Source: Paenibacillus methanolicus
Lineage (GTDB): Bacteria; Bacillota; Bacilli; Paenibacillales; Paenibacillaceae
NCBI RefSeq assembly: GCF_008124765.1
Contig: NZ_VNHS01000001.1
Coordinates: forward strand, 1,178,001-1,242,000
Direction of reading: 5' to 3'
Length of the DNA: 64,000 nt
Made by a program: the position numbers and the translations under genes. Below the pieces are notes generated by a model. It did not search any database, was not told the origin of the DNA, and saw nothing but the letters and a program-made list of their open reading frames with translations. Below, in pieces: positions 1 to 7,496 of this stretch; within the stretch, counting starts at the first letter, position 1; every line of letters begins with the position of its first letter.

Positions 1-315
1 TCCTTGCTTCTGCTCCGCTATCGCCGCATGGAGAACCGCCCTGCCCGGCAGGTGCAGGGGGCGACGCTGCTGTTCAAGCGCCGCGTATTGCGGAAAGTCC
101 GCTTCCAGGACGTGAATCGCGGCGAATGCGTTCGGTTTTGCGCGGAAGCGCGGGCCAGCGGCTATTCGATCTACTCCGGCAGCCGCTATAACTTCTCCGC
201 GATCCGTCAGGAGGATCGCATGGCGCATACGTGGAAGGTGCGCGACCGGGAGCTGCTAGCCAAGAAGGTGCGGAAACTGAAGATGACGGACTTCCGGGCT
301 TTCGTCAGCCGGTAG
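1..315 (+). CDS. C-terminal part of a family 2-like glycosyltransferase (5' end outside window)
   Basis: The reading frame is open from base 1 and ends at a TAG at 313-315, so only about the last 104 residues are visible. The fragment has the pattern GATLLFKRRV ... VRFQDVN ... SIYSGSRYNF followed by HTWKVRDRELL. I recognise this as the tail of Paenibacillus-type family 2 glycosyltransferases, in which a GxTLxFKR strand, an acidic site and a late HTW motif follow the catalytic domain. Where the family usually has a 'GED' acidic turn, this copy reads 'GEC'. Donor and acceptor cannot be inferred from the fragment. A strong terminator follows at 366-410, so this is the last gene of its transcript. 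Confidence 0.6.
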   Translation, partial: SLLLLRYRRMENRPARQVQGATLLFKRRVLRKVRFQDVNRGECVRFCAEARASGYSIYSGSRYNFSAIRQEDRMAHTWKVRDRELLAKKVRKLKMTDFRAFVSR

Positions 316-365
316 CGGCATATGAAAACTCGGACTTCGGGGGTTGTGCAAGGCCGTTGCGAGTT

Positions 366-410
366 ACAACCTTTGATGTGCGTACGCGCGTCAGAGGTTG
401 TTCTTTTTTT
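366..410 (+). terminator. Rho-independent terminator with an overlapping alternative hairpin
   Basis: The arms are 366-376 (ACAACCTTTGA) and 391-401 (TCAGAGGTTGT), pairing at 10 of 11 positions, and a T-rich run follows to 410. The 5' arm (ACAACC, 366-371) can instead pair with GGTTGT at 342-347, giving two mutually exclusive structures. Confidence 0.75.
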
Positions 411-484
411 GGCGATGTGCTTTGATTGAAAGGTAAGCGAAAAGGATAAGGTTAAAGTAGATGCGCATCGTCAGGAGGATGAAC

Positions 485-823
485 ATGAAAGTACAGGCGT
501 CGATCATCGTCGCGTTTATTTTTGCGCTGCTCATCGCGCTCTTCGCCGTCGTCAACGTGGAAGCCGTACCCGTCGACTACGTGTGGGGACAATCGAATGT
601 GCCGTTGATTCTGGTTATTATCGGATCGGCGCTGTTCGGAGGACTGGCTGTCGGCCTGTTCGGCATCGTGCGTCAATACAAACTGACCCGTCGGATACGC
701 GCGTTGGAGAAACAGACGGCCGGCGCGCATAGCTTCGAAGGCGATAGCGTCCCCGTACCGGTTAAGCCAGAACTTACGGATACGTTGAATCGTTCGGACG
801 AGTACAAGGAGCGCTTGCCTTAA
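485..823 (+). CDS. LapA-like (DUF1049) small two-helix membrane protein
   Basis: This 112-residue protein has two hydrophobic helices, at about residues 6-24 (IIVAFIFALLIALFAVVNVE) and 38-60 (VPLILVIIGSALFGGLAVGL), then a basic segment QYKLTRRIRALEKQ and a polar tail. That layout, including the short loop with a V-W-G-x-x-N motif between helices, is the LapA/DUF1049 pattern. The role of such proteins in Gram-positive bacteria is unknown; the E. coli member works in envelope assembly. The start was chosen at 485 because AGGAGG at 473-478 lies 6 nt before it. Upstream ATGs at 461 and 479 lack such a site. The gene is monocistronic as far as can be seen. Confidence 0.8.
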   Translation: MKVQASIIVAFIFALLIALFAVVNVEAVPVDYVWGQSNVPLILVIIGSALFGGLAVGLFGIVRQYKLTRRIRALEKQTAGAHSFEGDSVPVPVKPELTDTLNRSDEYKERLP

Positions 824-1060
824 GCGCAACTCGTGCACGGCTGATTCAAGATGTACGTCACGACACCCCCTTCTGATCGGCGAAGGTTCGCCAGGTACAG
901 ACGGGGGTATTTGTCGCGGTTGGTCATGGTTACCCTCGCAGGATAATGAGCAATAAACCATAATATTTTCCCCAATGCTTCCCTCGTTTGCCCAGATAGA
1001 CACGCTATAATGAGGAGAGAAGCAGGAATTTCCAATCTAATGCTCAGGAGTGAACTAAGC

Positions 1061-1828
1061 ATGGCCAAACCGGTAGTAGGTTTACAGTTGTACACGCTGC
1101 GTGACCAAACAGAGAAGGATTTTCTAGGTACCATTCGGAAAGTGGCCGCAATGGGCTATCGGGCCGTCGAGTTTGCGGGGTATTACAACACGCCCGCTGC
1201 AGAGTTGAAAGCGCTTTTAGAAGAATTGAAGCTGGAGGCGCCGTCCGCGCATGTCGGCTTGAATTTTAAGGAACCGGAGAACATGTGGACCGATCTGGCC
1301 AAGCAAATCGACTATGCCAAGGAAATCGGCCTCTCGTATCTCGTCGTGCCGTGGGCGCCTTTGCCGGATAGCCCGACGTTGGACGATGTGAAGCAGCTGG
1401 CCGCCACGTTGGAACAAGCCGGCAAACAAGTGACGGCAGCGGGACTTCGGTTCGGCTACCACAACCACGACTTCGAATTCCGCCTCGTCGAAGGCAAGCC
1501 GGTCATCGATCATCTGCTGGAGCTGGTGCCGGCCGAATACCTCATCGCCGAGTTCGACCTGGGCTGGGTGCATGTCGCCGGCCACAATCCGTCCGAATAC
1601 GTGAACAAATACGCGGGACGCGTGCCGCTTGCTCATTTCAAGGATTTCGGCGACGGCCGCAAGGACACCGAAGTCGGGACGGGCTCGGTCGACCTGAAGA
1701 GCGTGCTGGCGATCGCGGAAGACGCGGGCGTCCGTTACTACATCGTCGAGCAGGAAGAATTCGCTTCGTCGTCGCTGGAGAGCGCCGAGATCTGCTTGCG
1801 GTTCTTCCGCGAGAACGGCGTGCTGTAG
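1061..1828 (+). CDS. Sugar phosphate isomerase/epimerase (xylose isomerase-like TIM barrel)
   Basis: This is a 255-residue cytoplasmic enzyme of the AP endonuclease family 2 / xylose-isomerase-like fold. The N terminus VGLQLYTLRD and the strand GYRAVEFAGY are typical. Metal-binding or catalytic positions are visible in HNHDFEF, EFDLGWVHVAGHNP, HFKDF and the late YIVEQE segment. Members isomerise or epimerise sugars and cyclitols with a divalent metal, and often sit beside Gfo/Idh/MocA dehydrogenases, as here. The start at 1061 is preceded by CAGGAG at 1045-1050. The exact substrate cannot be read from sequence. A hairpin terminator follows at 1896-1927. Confidence 0.88.
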   Translation: MAKPVVGLQLYTLRDQTEKDFLGTIRKVAAMGYRAVEFAGYYNTPAAELKALLEELKLEAPSAHVGLNFKEPENMWTDLAKQIDYAKEIGLSYLVVPWAPLPDSPTLDDVKQLAATLEQAGKQVTAAGLRFGYHNHDFEFRLVEGKPVIDHLLELVPAEYLIAEFDLGWVHVAGHNPSEYVNKYAGRVPLAHFKDFGDGRKDTEVGTGSVDLKSVLAIAEDAGVRYYIVEQEEFASSSLESAEICLRFFRENGVL

Positions 1829-1895
1829 GCGGTACGTTGCAATCGGAGCGAGCTAGCTAACCTCGCGTTCGCGAACAAATGATGAGACATATAAG

Positions 1896-1927
1896 AGCTG
1901 GCCGGTCGCTGACCGAGCCGGCTTTTT
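1896..1927 (+). terminator. Rho-independent terminator after the TIM-barrel gene
   Basis: AGCTGGC at 1896-1902 pairs with GCCGGCT at 1917-1923 (one G-T pair). The inner CGGTC/GACCG arms extend the stem, and a run of five T follows. Confidence 0.8.
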
Positions 1928-2041
1928 CTGTTGTTGTCGTGTGGCTGCCGCCGCGCTAGTCGGCTGCACGCCACTATTTGCGCCACTTCCGCGCGGTACT
2001 CGCTCATTCAATACTTCATTCCCTCCCTCCCCTCCTCATAC

Positions 2042-2070
2042 AAAAGAGCCCTTCGCCAAGAAGGGCTCTT
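2042..2070 (-). terminator. Terminator closing the LacI-Gfo-ThuA-Gfo operon
   Basis: Perfect 11-bp arms AAGAGCCCTTC (2044-2054) and GAAGGGCTCTT (2060-2070) enclose a 5-nt loop. In minus-strand reading a TTTT run follows. It lies 10 nt past the stop of the Gfo/Idh/MocA gene ending at 2080. Confidence 0.85.
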
Positions 2071-2079
2071 CCAATAAAA

Positions 2080-3174
2080 TCAGCTTCCTTGCACCGCCAG
2101 CGCCGGCATCGGTTCCGGGCGCGCGCAGCTGCTCTCCATGATGTAGTGCACGCCGTCTCGCGACGCATCGTGAATGCCGTGCATCGCCTCCAGCACGTGA
2201 TACGCCATCTCGCCGCTGGCGCGGTGCGGGCGATTATCCGCGATCGCGCGGGCCATGTCCGCCACGCCGATGCCGCGGTTGTTGTGCGTGTAGCCGTGCG
2301 TCAGCGGGATCTCTTCCCAGTCGCCGCCCGCGCGGCGCAGCTTCACGGTGCCGCCGAAGTTGTTCGGGTCCGGCACGAGCAGCGTGCCCGCGCTGCCGTG
2401 AATCTCGATGTTCGGCAGCGACGTCCCCGCCTTCGCGTCGAAGCTCGTGATCAGCGTACCGACCGCGCCGTTAGCAAAATCCAGCACGCCCGCCAAGTGG
2501 GTCGGCGTCTCGACCTTAATCGTCTGTCCCCGCTTCTTCTCGCTCGTGATCGTGCGCTCCGGATACGTAATCACCGCGCTGCCGGTGACGCGACGGATCG
2601 GACCGAGCAGCGTCACGAACGCCGTCAAATAATACGGTCCCATATCGAACATCGGTCCGCCGCCGATGGCGTAATAGAATTCCGGATCCGGATGCCAGCT
2701 CTCGTGGCCTCCGCCCAGCATGAACCCGGAGACGGAGACCGGCTGGCCGATCGCGCCTTCGTCGATCAGCTTCCGGCATGTCTGGATGCCGCCGCCGAGG
2801 AACGTCTCGGGCGCGCTGGCGACGCGCAGCCCCTTCTCCGCCGCAAGCGCCAGCACTTCGAGGCCTTCCTCGCGCGTAACGGCGAGCGGCTTCTCGACGT
2901 AGACGTGCTTCCCGGCTTCGAGCGCGCGCTTGCAGATCGAAGCGTGCGCCGCGGGAATCGTCAAGTTCACGACGATCTCGATCTCCGGATCGGCCAGCAG
3001 CTCGTCGACCGTATACGCCTTCGCGATGCCGTATTCTTCCGCCCGCTCCCGCGCGCGTTCGAGATCCAGATCGGCCGCGGCGACAAGATCGATCTCGGGG
3101 TATTCCAGCAAATTCGTAAAATAAATCCGGCTAATGTTCCCGCAGCCGATAATGCCCGTCTTAATCGGTTTCAT
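2080..3174 (-). CDS. Gfo/Idh/MocA family oxidoreductase (DxGxY variant)
   Basis: This 364-residue NAD(P)-dependent sugar or cyclitol dehydrogenase begins with the Rossmann motif TGIIGCGNISR. The catalytic-lysine segment is EKPLAVT at about residues 94-100, and the second domain contains GGPMFDMGPYYLTA. Where many relatives carry DxGxH, this one has DMGPY, so the usual active-site histidine is replaced by tyrosine, as in a subset of the family. The start is preceded by GGAGG nine bases upstream. It is the last gene of the operon led by the LacI regulator, 43 nt after the ThuA-like gene, and a terminator follows directly. The likely reaction is oxidation of a sugar hydroxyl to a ketone; the substrate is unknown. 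Confidence 0.9.
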   Translation of the reverse strand: MKPIKTGIIGCGNISRIYFTNLLEYPEIDLVAAADLDLERARERAEEYGIAKAYTVDELLADPEIEIVVNLTIPAAHASICKRALEAGKHVYVEKPLAVTREEGLEVLALAAEKGLRVASAPETFLGGGIQTCRKLIDEGAIGQPVSVSGFMLGGGHESWHPDPEFYYAIGGGPMFDMGPYYLTAFVTLLGPIRRVTGSAVITYPERTITSEKKRGQTIKVETPTHLAGVLDFANGAVGTLITSFDAKAGTSLPNIEIHGSAGTLLVPDPNNFGGTVKLRRAGGDWEEIPLTHGYTHNNRGIGVADMARAIADNRPHRASGEMAYHVLEAMHGIHDASRDGVHYIMESSCARPEPMPALAVQGS

Positions 3175-3217
3175 GCGTGAATTCCTCCATTCGCTTATCG
3201 ATCCGCTCGCTGCTTCG

Positions 3218-3844
3218 CTACCCTCTTGCCGCCCACAGGAATCCCCGACGCATCAGTTCGAGCGTCTGCGGCATCGCCACGATGTCCGCCTGATGACCGA
3301 GCGAGTTATAATAGACGCGCCCGCTGCCCCACGTCTTCGTCCAGACGACCGGCATCTTCACGTCGCCGAACGAAGTCGTCGCGTGGACTTTGATCGCCGG
3401 ATCGACGTGCATGTAATACTGCTCCGAACACACTTCGAAATCGCCGATGCCGGCCGTCAGCGGTTCGTCCTCGCTGACCATGTTCACCATATACCGCACG
3501 CCGTCATTGCCCGGATGCGCCACCCACTGGCCGCCGACCATATGCTGGAATTCGACTTCGTTGCGGAACGAGTCGCCCATGCCGCCGTGACAGCCCGCGA
3601 TGCCGCAGCCGCCATTCACCGCATCGAGCAGCGGCTTCAGCTGCTCCTTCGTAATCGTCCCCATCGTCCACACCGGCACGATCAGATCCTGCTTCGCCAT
3701 CAGCTCCGCGTCGGCGAACGCGTCCAGCGAATCGCTTACCGTCACGTCGAACGATTCTTTGCGCAGCAAATCCGCGAAAATCTCGCCTACTTCTTTCGGC
3801 TGATGGCCGTCCCATCCGCCCCACACGATCAACGCATTCCGCAT
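3218..3844 (-). CDS. ThuA-like domain protein
   Basis: This is a 208-residue protein with a class I glutamine-amidotransferase-like fold. The N terminus (MRNALIVWGG followed by DGHQPKE) and the turn GGCGIAGCHGGMGDSF are the ThuA signature. HVDPAIKVHATT and the late GRVYYNSLGH are also typical. In rhizobia ThuA works with the Gfo/Idh/MocA protein ThuB in making or using 3-keto-trehalose. Here the gene is also sandwiched between two Gfo/Idh/MocA genes, which supports a role in keto-sugar metabolism. The start at 3844 is used because the upstream oxidoreductase stops at 3853 and AGG-rich sequence precedes this ATG. The specific reaction is not established. Confidence 0.87.
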   Translation of the reverse strand: MRNALIVWGGWDGHQPKEVGEIFADLLRKESFDVTVSDSLDAFADAELMAKQDLIVPVWTMGTITKEQLKPLLDAVNGGCGIAGCHGGMGDSFRNEVEFQHMVGGQWVAHPGNDGVRYMVNMVSEDEPLTAGIGDFEVCSEQYYMHVDPAIKVHATTSFGDVKMPVVWTKTWGSGRVYYNSLGHQADIVAMPQTLELMRRGFLWAARG

Positions 3845-3852
3845 ATCCGCAT

Positions 3853-5025
3853 CTACCTGCTTTCCTCGAATTCGCTTAACGATACCCAGCGGCGCTCCGC
3901 GATGGAGCGGTCCACGGCTTCCAGCACGGCTTGGCATGCCACCCCGTCGACGAAGCTCGGCGAAGCCGGGCGGTCTTCGGCTATCGCTTCCATCAGCTCG
4001 ACGACCTCGTGCGTGAACGTGTGCTCGTACCCGATCGTATGACCGGCCGGCCACCACGCATCCATGTAAGCATGCGACGCGTCGGTCGCCAGCACGCGCC
4101 GGAAGCCCTGCACGTCATCCGCATCGTCCGTAAAGTAAACCTGCAGCTCGTTCACCCGTTCAAAATCGAACTTGATGCTGCCTTTGCTGCCGTTGATCTC
4201 GAACGCGTTCGTACAGCGATGGCCGGCGGCGAACCGCGTTGCTTCGATGCTGCCGAGCGCTCCGTTCTCGAAACGGGACAGGAACAGCGTCGCGTCGTCG
4301 ACGGTAACCGCGCCGCGCGGCGCGTCCTTGTCGCCCTTGGCCGACAAGCCCGCCATCGCGGTCGGCAGCGGACGTTCCTTGACGAATGTCTCGCTCATGC
4401 CGATGACTTCGCGAAATTCGCCGACCAGGTAGCGGGCCAGATCAATGACGTGCGCGCCAAGGTCGCCATGGGAGCCGGAACCGGCGATCTCCTTCTGCAG
4501 CCGCCAGACGAGCGGGAAGCTCGGATCGAGAATCCAGTCCTGCAGGAACCAGCCGCGGAAGTGATAAATCTCCCCGATGCGCCCCTCGGCAATGAGCTTC
4601 TTCGCCAGCTGCACCGCCGGCGCGAACCGGTAGTTGAAGCCGACCATATGCTTGACGCCAGCGGCTTCGGCCGCCTTCAACATCTCGATGCTGTCGGCCA
4701 GCGTCAGGGCAAGCGGTTTCTCGCAGAAAATATGCTTGCCTTCGGCGGCCGCGGCCAGCGCGATCTCCTTGTGCGCGTCGCTCGGTGCGTTGATGTCGAT
4801 CAGATCGATATCGGCACGCTTCACCAGCTCTCGCCAGTTTGTCTCCGCGCTCTCCCACCCGAATTGCGCGCGCGCCGCTTCCAGCGCGTCCGCGTCGCGG
4901 CCGCAAATCGCTTTCATGACCGGCTTTGCCGACTGCGGGAAGAACATCGGAACCGCGCGGTACGCGTTGCTGTGCGCCTTGCCCATAAATTTATAGCCGA
5001 CCATGCCGACGTTAACGGATTTCAT
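3853..5025 (-). CDS. Gfo/Idh/MocA family oxidoreductase (DxGxH variant)
   Basis: This is a 390-residue cytoplasmic dehydrogenase. The nucleotide-binding start is GMVGYKFMGKAHSNAY, a recognisable subgroup in which the glycine motif is relaxed and followed by GKAHSNAY. EKPLALT holds the catalytic lysine, GDLGAHVIDLA holds the aspartate and histidine, and HTFTHEV with PSFVDG form the C-terminal domain. The start at 5025 has AAGGTGGAG upstream. Longer in-frame extension exists but lacks a ribosome site. The gene lies 86 nt after the LacI gene and 8 nt before the ThuA gene, so co-transcription is likely. This subgroup often acts on glycosides or inositols; the substrate is unknown here. Confidence 0.9.
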   Translation of the reverse strand: MKSVNVGMVGYKFMGKAHSNAYRAVPMFFPQSAKPVMKAICGRDADALEAARAQFGWESAETNWRELVKRADIDLIDINAPSDAHKEIALAAAAEGKHIFCEKPLALTLADSIEMLKAAEAAGVKHMVGFNYRFAPAVQLAKKLIAEGRIGEIYHFRGWFLQDWILDPSFPLVWRLQKEIAGSGSHGDLGAHVIDLARYLVGEFREVIGMSETFVKERPLPTAMAGLSAKGDKDAPRGAVTVDDATLFLSRFENGALGSIEATRFAAGHRCTNAFEINGSKGSIKFDFERVNELQVYFTDDADDVQGFRRVLATDASHAYMDAWWPAGHTIGYEHTFTHEVVELMEAIAEDRPASPSFVDGVACQAVLEAVDRSIAERRWVSLSEFEESR

Positions 5026-5111
5026 GTGGCAGCTCCACCTTTCTTCGCTTGGAAAATGGATGTGCAATGAATGATTGTTTCCTGCTTTTGCCCGAACGGC
5101 AATGAATGACG

Positions 5112-6134
5112 CTAACCGCCCGACGAACCTCGCGCGATCAGCTCGACAGGCAGCTTCAGCTGGAAGGACGACGACGTCTCTCCCTTGGCGAGCGGGGCAA
5201 GCAATTGATCCGCGGCCTGGCACCCCATCTCGTAGAAAGGCACCGCGACCGAGGATAGCATCGGCTCGGTCAGCTTCGCCCCTTCAGAATCGTCGCAGCC
5301 GACGAGACCGTAATCGCGCCCGGCGAGCAGCCCTTTCTCCTTCAATCCTTGAAGCACGCCGATCGCCATCCGGTCGCTGCCCGCCACGATCGCGTCCGCC
5401 TCGCCCGAGCGGATGCGCCGCTCGATTTCGGCCGACAGCCGATAACCGCTCGTTCGGCTGTAATTGCCGATTAGCACATGCCCCGGTTCGAACGACGCGC
5501 CGCGCTCCAGCATCGCTTCTTGATACCCTTGCAACCGATCCGCGCTGTTCGAATACGATGACGGCCCGTTCAGGAACCAGATCCGGGAATAGCCCCGATC
5601 CAGCAAATGATGGACCGCCGCGCGCGTGCCTTCGCGATGATCCGCATCCACCGTATTGTAGCCGGCTCCCTCGAACCGCTGGCTCACCAGGCAAAATTGC
5701 CGGCCGGCCGCGGCCAGCTCCGCCAGCGCAAGGCGTTCGGGCTCGACGTCCTGCGCGCCGAGGATGAGACAGGCGTCGATCTTCTGCGCCTGGAACAGCC
5801 GCTCGTATTCGCGCGGCTCGTCAGGCTCGCGGAACAGGAGGAGCAGATCGTAGCCGTACCGCCTCGCCGTCGCGCCGATGCCGCTAAGCAGCTCCGAGAA
5901 GTAATGCGTGGAGAACAGATTCACCTTCGGCAACAGCGGCAGGATGACGCCCAGATTGCCGCTGCGCTTGCGGGCGAAGCCCTGCGCGAGGGCGCTCGGC
6001 ACGTAATTAAGCGCCTTCGCGGCCTCCATGACGCGCGCTCTCGTCTGCTCTTTGATCGGGCCGACGCCGTTCAGCACCCGGGATACGGTCGCTTCGGATA
6101 CGCCGGCGAGCCTGGCCACTTCTTTTCTGTTAAT
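5112..6134 (-). CDS. LacI-family transcriptional regulator, probable ATT start
   Basis: This is a repressor-type regulator of 340 residues. The N-terminal helix-turn-helix reads N-R-K-E-V-A-R-L-A-G-V-S-E-A-T-V-S-R-V-L, and a periplasmic-binding-like effector domain follows (GNLGVILPLL, DACLILGAQD, DAIVAGSDRMAIGVL). The first in-frame ATG or GTG would remove part of helix 1. The codon that restores the normal N terminus is ATT at 6134-6132, seven bases after a perfect GGAGG (6146-6142). I therefore place the start at ATT; GTG at 6119 is the alternative. A 16-bp palindrome at 6173-6188 suggests autoregulation. It heads the operon LacI, Gfo, ThuA, Gfo, and its ligand is probably the sugar those enzymes process. 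Confidence 0.88.
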   Translation of the reverse strand: MNRKEVARLAGVSEATVSRVLNGVGPIKEQTRARVMEAAKALNYVPSALAQGFARKRSGNLGVILPLLPKVNLFSTHYFSELLSGIGATARRYGYDLLLLFREPDEPREYERLFQAQKIDACLILGAQDVEPERLALAELAAAGRQFCLVSQRFEGAGYNTVDADHREGTRAAVHHLLDRGYSRIWFLNGPSSYSNSADRLQGYQEAMLERGASFEPGHVLIGNYSRTSGYRLSAEIERRIRSGEADAIVAGSDRMAIGVLQGLKEKGLLAGRDYGLVGCDDSEGAKLTEPMLSSVAVPFYEMGCQAADQLLAPLAKGETSSSFQLKLPVELIARGSSGG

Positions 6135-6172
6135 AGGTATTCCTCCGCCTTCAATATGCTGAATGAACTTTT

Positions 6173-6188
6173 ATGTACGCGCGTACAT
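6173..6188. promoter_or_regulatory. Perfect 16-bp palindrome, candidate LacI-family operator
   Basis: ATGTACGCGCGTACAT is a perfect dyad with a central CG step, the layout expected for LacI-family operators. It sits 39 bp upstream of the presumed ATT start of the LacI gene, between that gene and the terminator of the neighbouring operon. Confidence 0.6.
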
Positions 6189-6230
6189 TTTCGCATGCGC
6201 GGGAATTGTCTGTCAATAACCAAGTTAAGC

Positions 6231-6292
6231 AAAAGCCCCTTCGCCTCGGTTCGAAGCGCCGTTTCGGCGCATTTAACCGATGGCACAGGGGC
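6231..6292 (-). terminator. Long nested-stem terminator
   Basis: Nested complementary arms are GCCCCT (6235-6240) with AGGGGC (6287-6292), GCC with GGC, TCGGTT (6246-6251) with AACCGA (6275-6280), and GCGCCG (6256-6261) with CGGCGC (6265-6270). In minus-strand reading a TTTT run follows. It would end the transcript of the oxidoreductase that stops at 6369. Confidence 0.7.
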
Positions 6293-6368
6293 CATCTTCT
6301 ATCGCGGAGCTGCTGCCTTAAGTCAATATAGCCGCCGCTAACGGTTCCTTCCCTTATTCGGCGCCCGA

Positions 6369-7496
6369 TCAGCTCGCGGCTTGATCGTCTGCCAAATTCC
6401 CGGCTTCGCTCCCAACGCCGTAAGGCAGCTCGACCGACACCTCGCGCTTCGCTTCGGCGGACCGGAGAATCCCGTCGATGATCGCCTGCTGGATGACGAT
6501 CTCGTCGGCTGGAATCGGCGCGGGCCGTCCATCGCGTACAGCCTCGGCGAAGTCTCTGACCTTCTCGAAGAACAGATCCAAGTCATGGCCGATTAGCGGC
6601 ACCTCGGTCGTCGTATGCCCGCCGAACTCGTCGTGGAACAACGTCATGCCGCCGATCTTGCCGTCCCATACGCCGGACCAAGGCCCCGTTCCGAACGGCT
6701 GCACCTTCAGTCCAGCGTCCGTGCCGAGGAACATCGTCGAGCCGAGCGAATCCATGTGCATCGCCCACGAAATTTTGAACTGGAGCACCATATCGTTCTC
6801 GAACCGCACCATCGCCGAGCCGAAATCCTCGACTTCGAACTGGTCGGCTTCGCGATGATAAAGCGGATTGCGGCCGAAATGATTCGACGTGAACGCCGAC
6901 ACCGATACGGGACGCGGATGACCCATCGTGTTCAGCGCCATGTCCAGGGAATAGCAGCCGATGTCAGCCATCGCGCCTGCGCCGGCCAGCTCCTTGCGAA
7001 TGAACGTGCCGCCCGGCATGCCGCGGCGGCGGCCGCCGCCCGTCTCCGCGTAATACACCTGGCCCAGCCGGCCGCTCTGCACGATTCGCTGCAGCAGCTT
7101 CATGTTCGGGTCGTACCGGGGCTGGAAGCCGATGGACAGCATGCAGCCGGATTCGCGCGATGCTTCGACCATCTCGAGTCCTTCTTGCAGCGTGACCGAC
7201 ATCGGCTTCTCGAGCAGCACCTGCTTGCCCGCCCGGAGGGCGTCTACGGCGATCCGGTGGTGAGAAGCGTTGGGGGTACAAATACTGACCGCGTCGAGCT
7301 CTTGACGAAGCAGCTCGTCATGGCTGTCGTACGCGGCTACATCGCCGAGACCGTGACGTTCGATGAACGCGGCCGCGCGCCCTGGCACGATATCCGCGAC
7401 GGCGACCACTTCGACGAAGGGCAGCTTGCGGTAAGCGGCCGCATGCGCGCCGGCGATGCCGCCGCTGCCGATAATTCCGATTCTAACGTTGTTCAT
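6369..7496 (-). CDS. Gfo/Idh/MocA family oxidoreductase (DxGxY variant), translationally coupled to an AraC regulator
   Basis: This is a 375-residue NAD(P)-dependent dehydrogenase. The Rossmann motif is GIIGSGGIAGAHAAAYR, the catalytic lysine lies in EKPMSVT, and the second domain has GAMADIGCYSLDMAL, where tyrosine replaces the common histidine. GFQPRYDPN and SAMVRFENDM are typical of the beta-sheet domain. Its ATG overlaps the stop of the AraC-family gene by 4 nt (7493-7496, ATGA), and an AAGGAG site lies inside the end of that gene, so the two are coupled. A long nested terminator follows. The likely role is oxidation of a sugar, controlled by the coupled regulator; the substrate is unknown. 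Confidence 0.9.
   Translation of the reverse strand: MNNVRIGIIGSGGIAGAHAAAYRKLPFVEVVAVADIVPGRAAAFIERHGLGDVAAYDSHDELLRQELDAVSICTPNASHHRIAVDALRAGKQVLLEKPMSVTLQEGLEMVEASRESGCMLSIGFQPRYDPNMKLLQRIVQSGRLGQVYYAETGGGRRRGMPGGTFIRKELAGAGAMADIGCYSLDMALNTMGHPRPVSVSAFTSNHFGRNPLYHREADQFEVEDFGSAMVRFENDMVLQFKISWAMHMDSLGSTMFLGTDAGLKVQPFGTGPWSGVWDGKIGGMTLFHDEFGGHTTTEVPLIGHDLDLFFEKVRDFAEAVRDGRPAPIPADEIVIQQAIIDGILRSAEAKREVSVELPYGVGSEAGNLADDQAAS

Noticed and set aside
1978..3180. Long plus-strand frame of about 400 codons opposite an oxidoreductase gene
   Set aside because: His/Arg-rich product typical of the antisense of GC-rich genes; the minus strand carries clear enzyme motifs.
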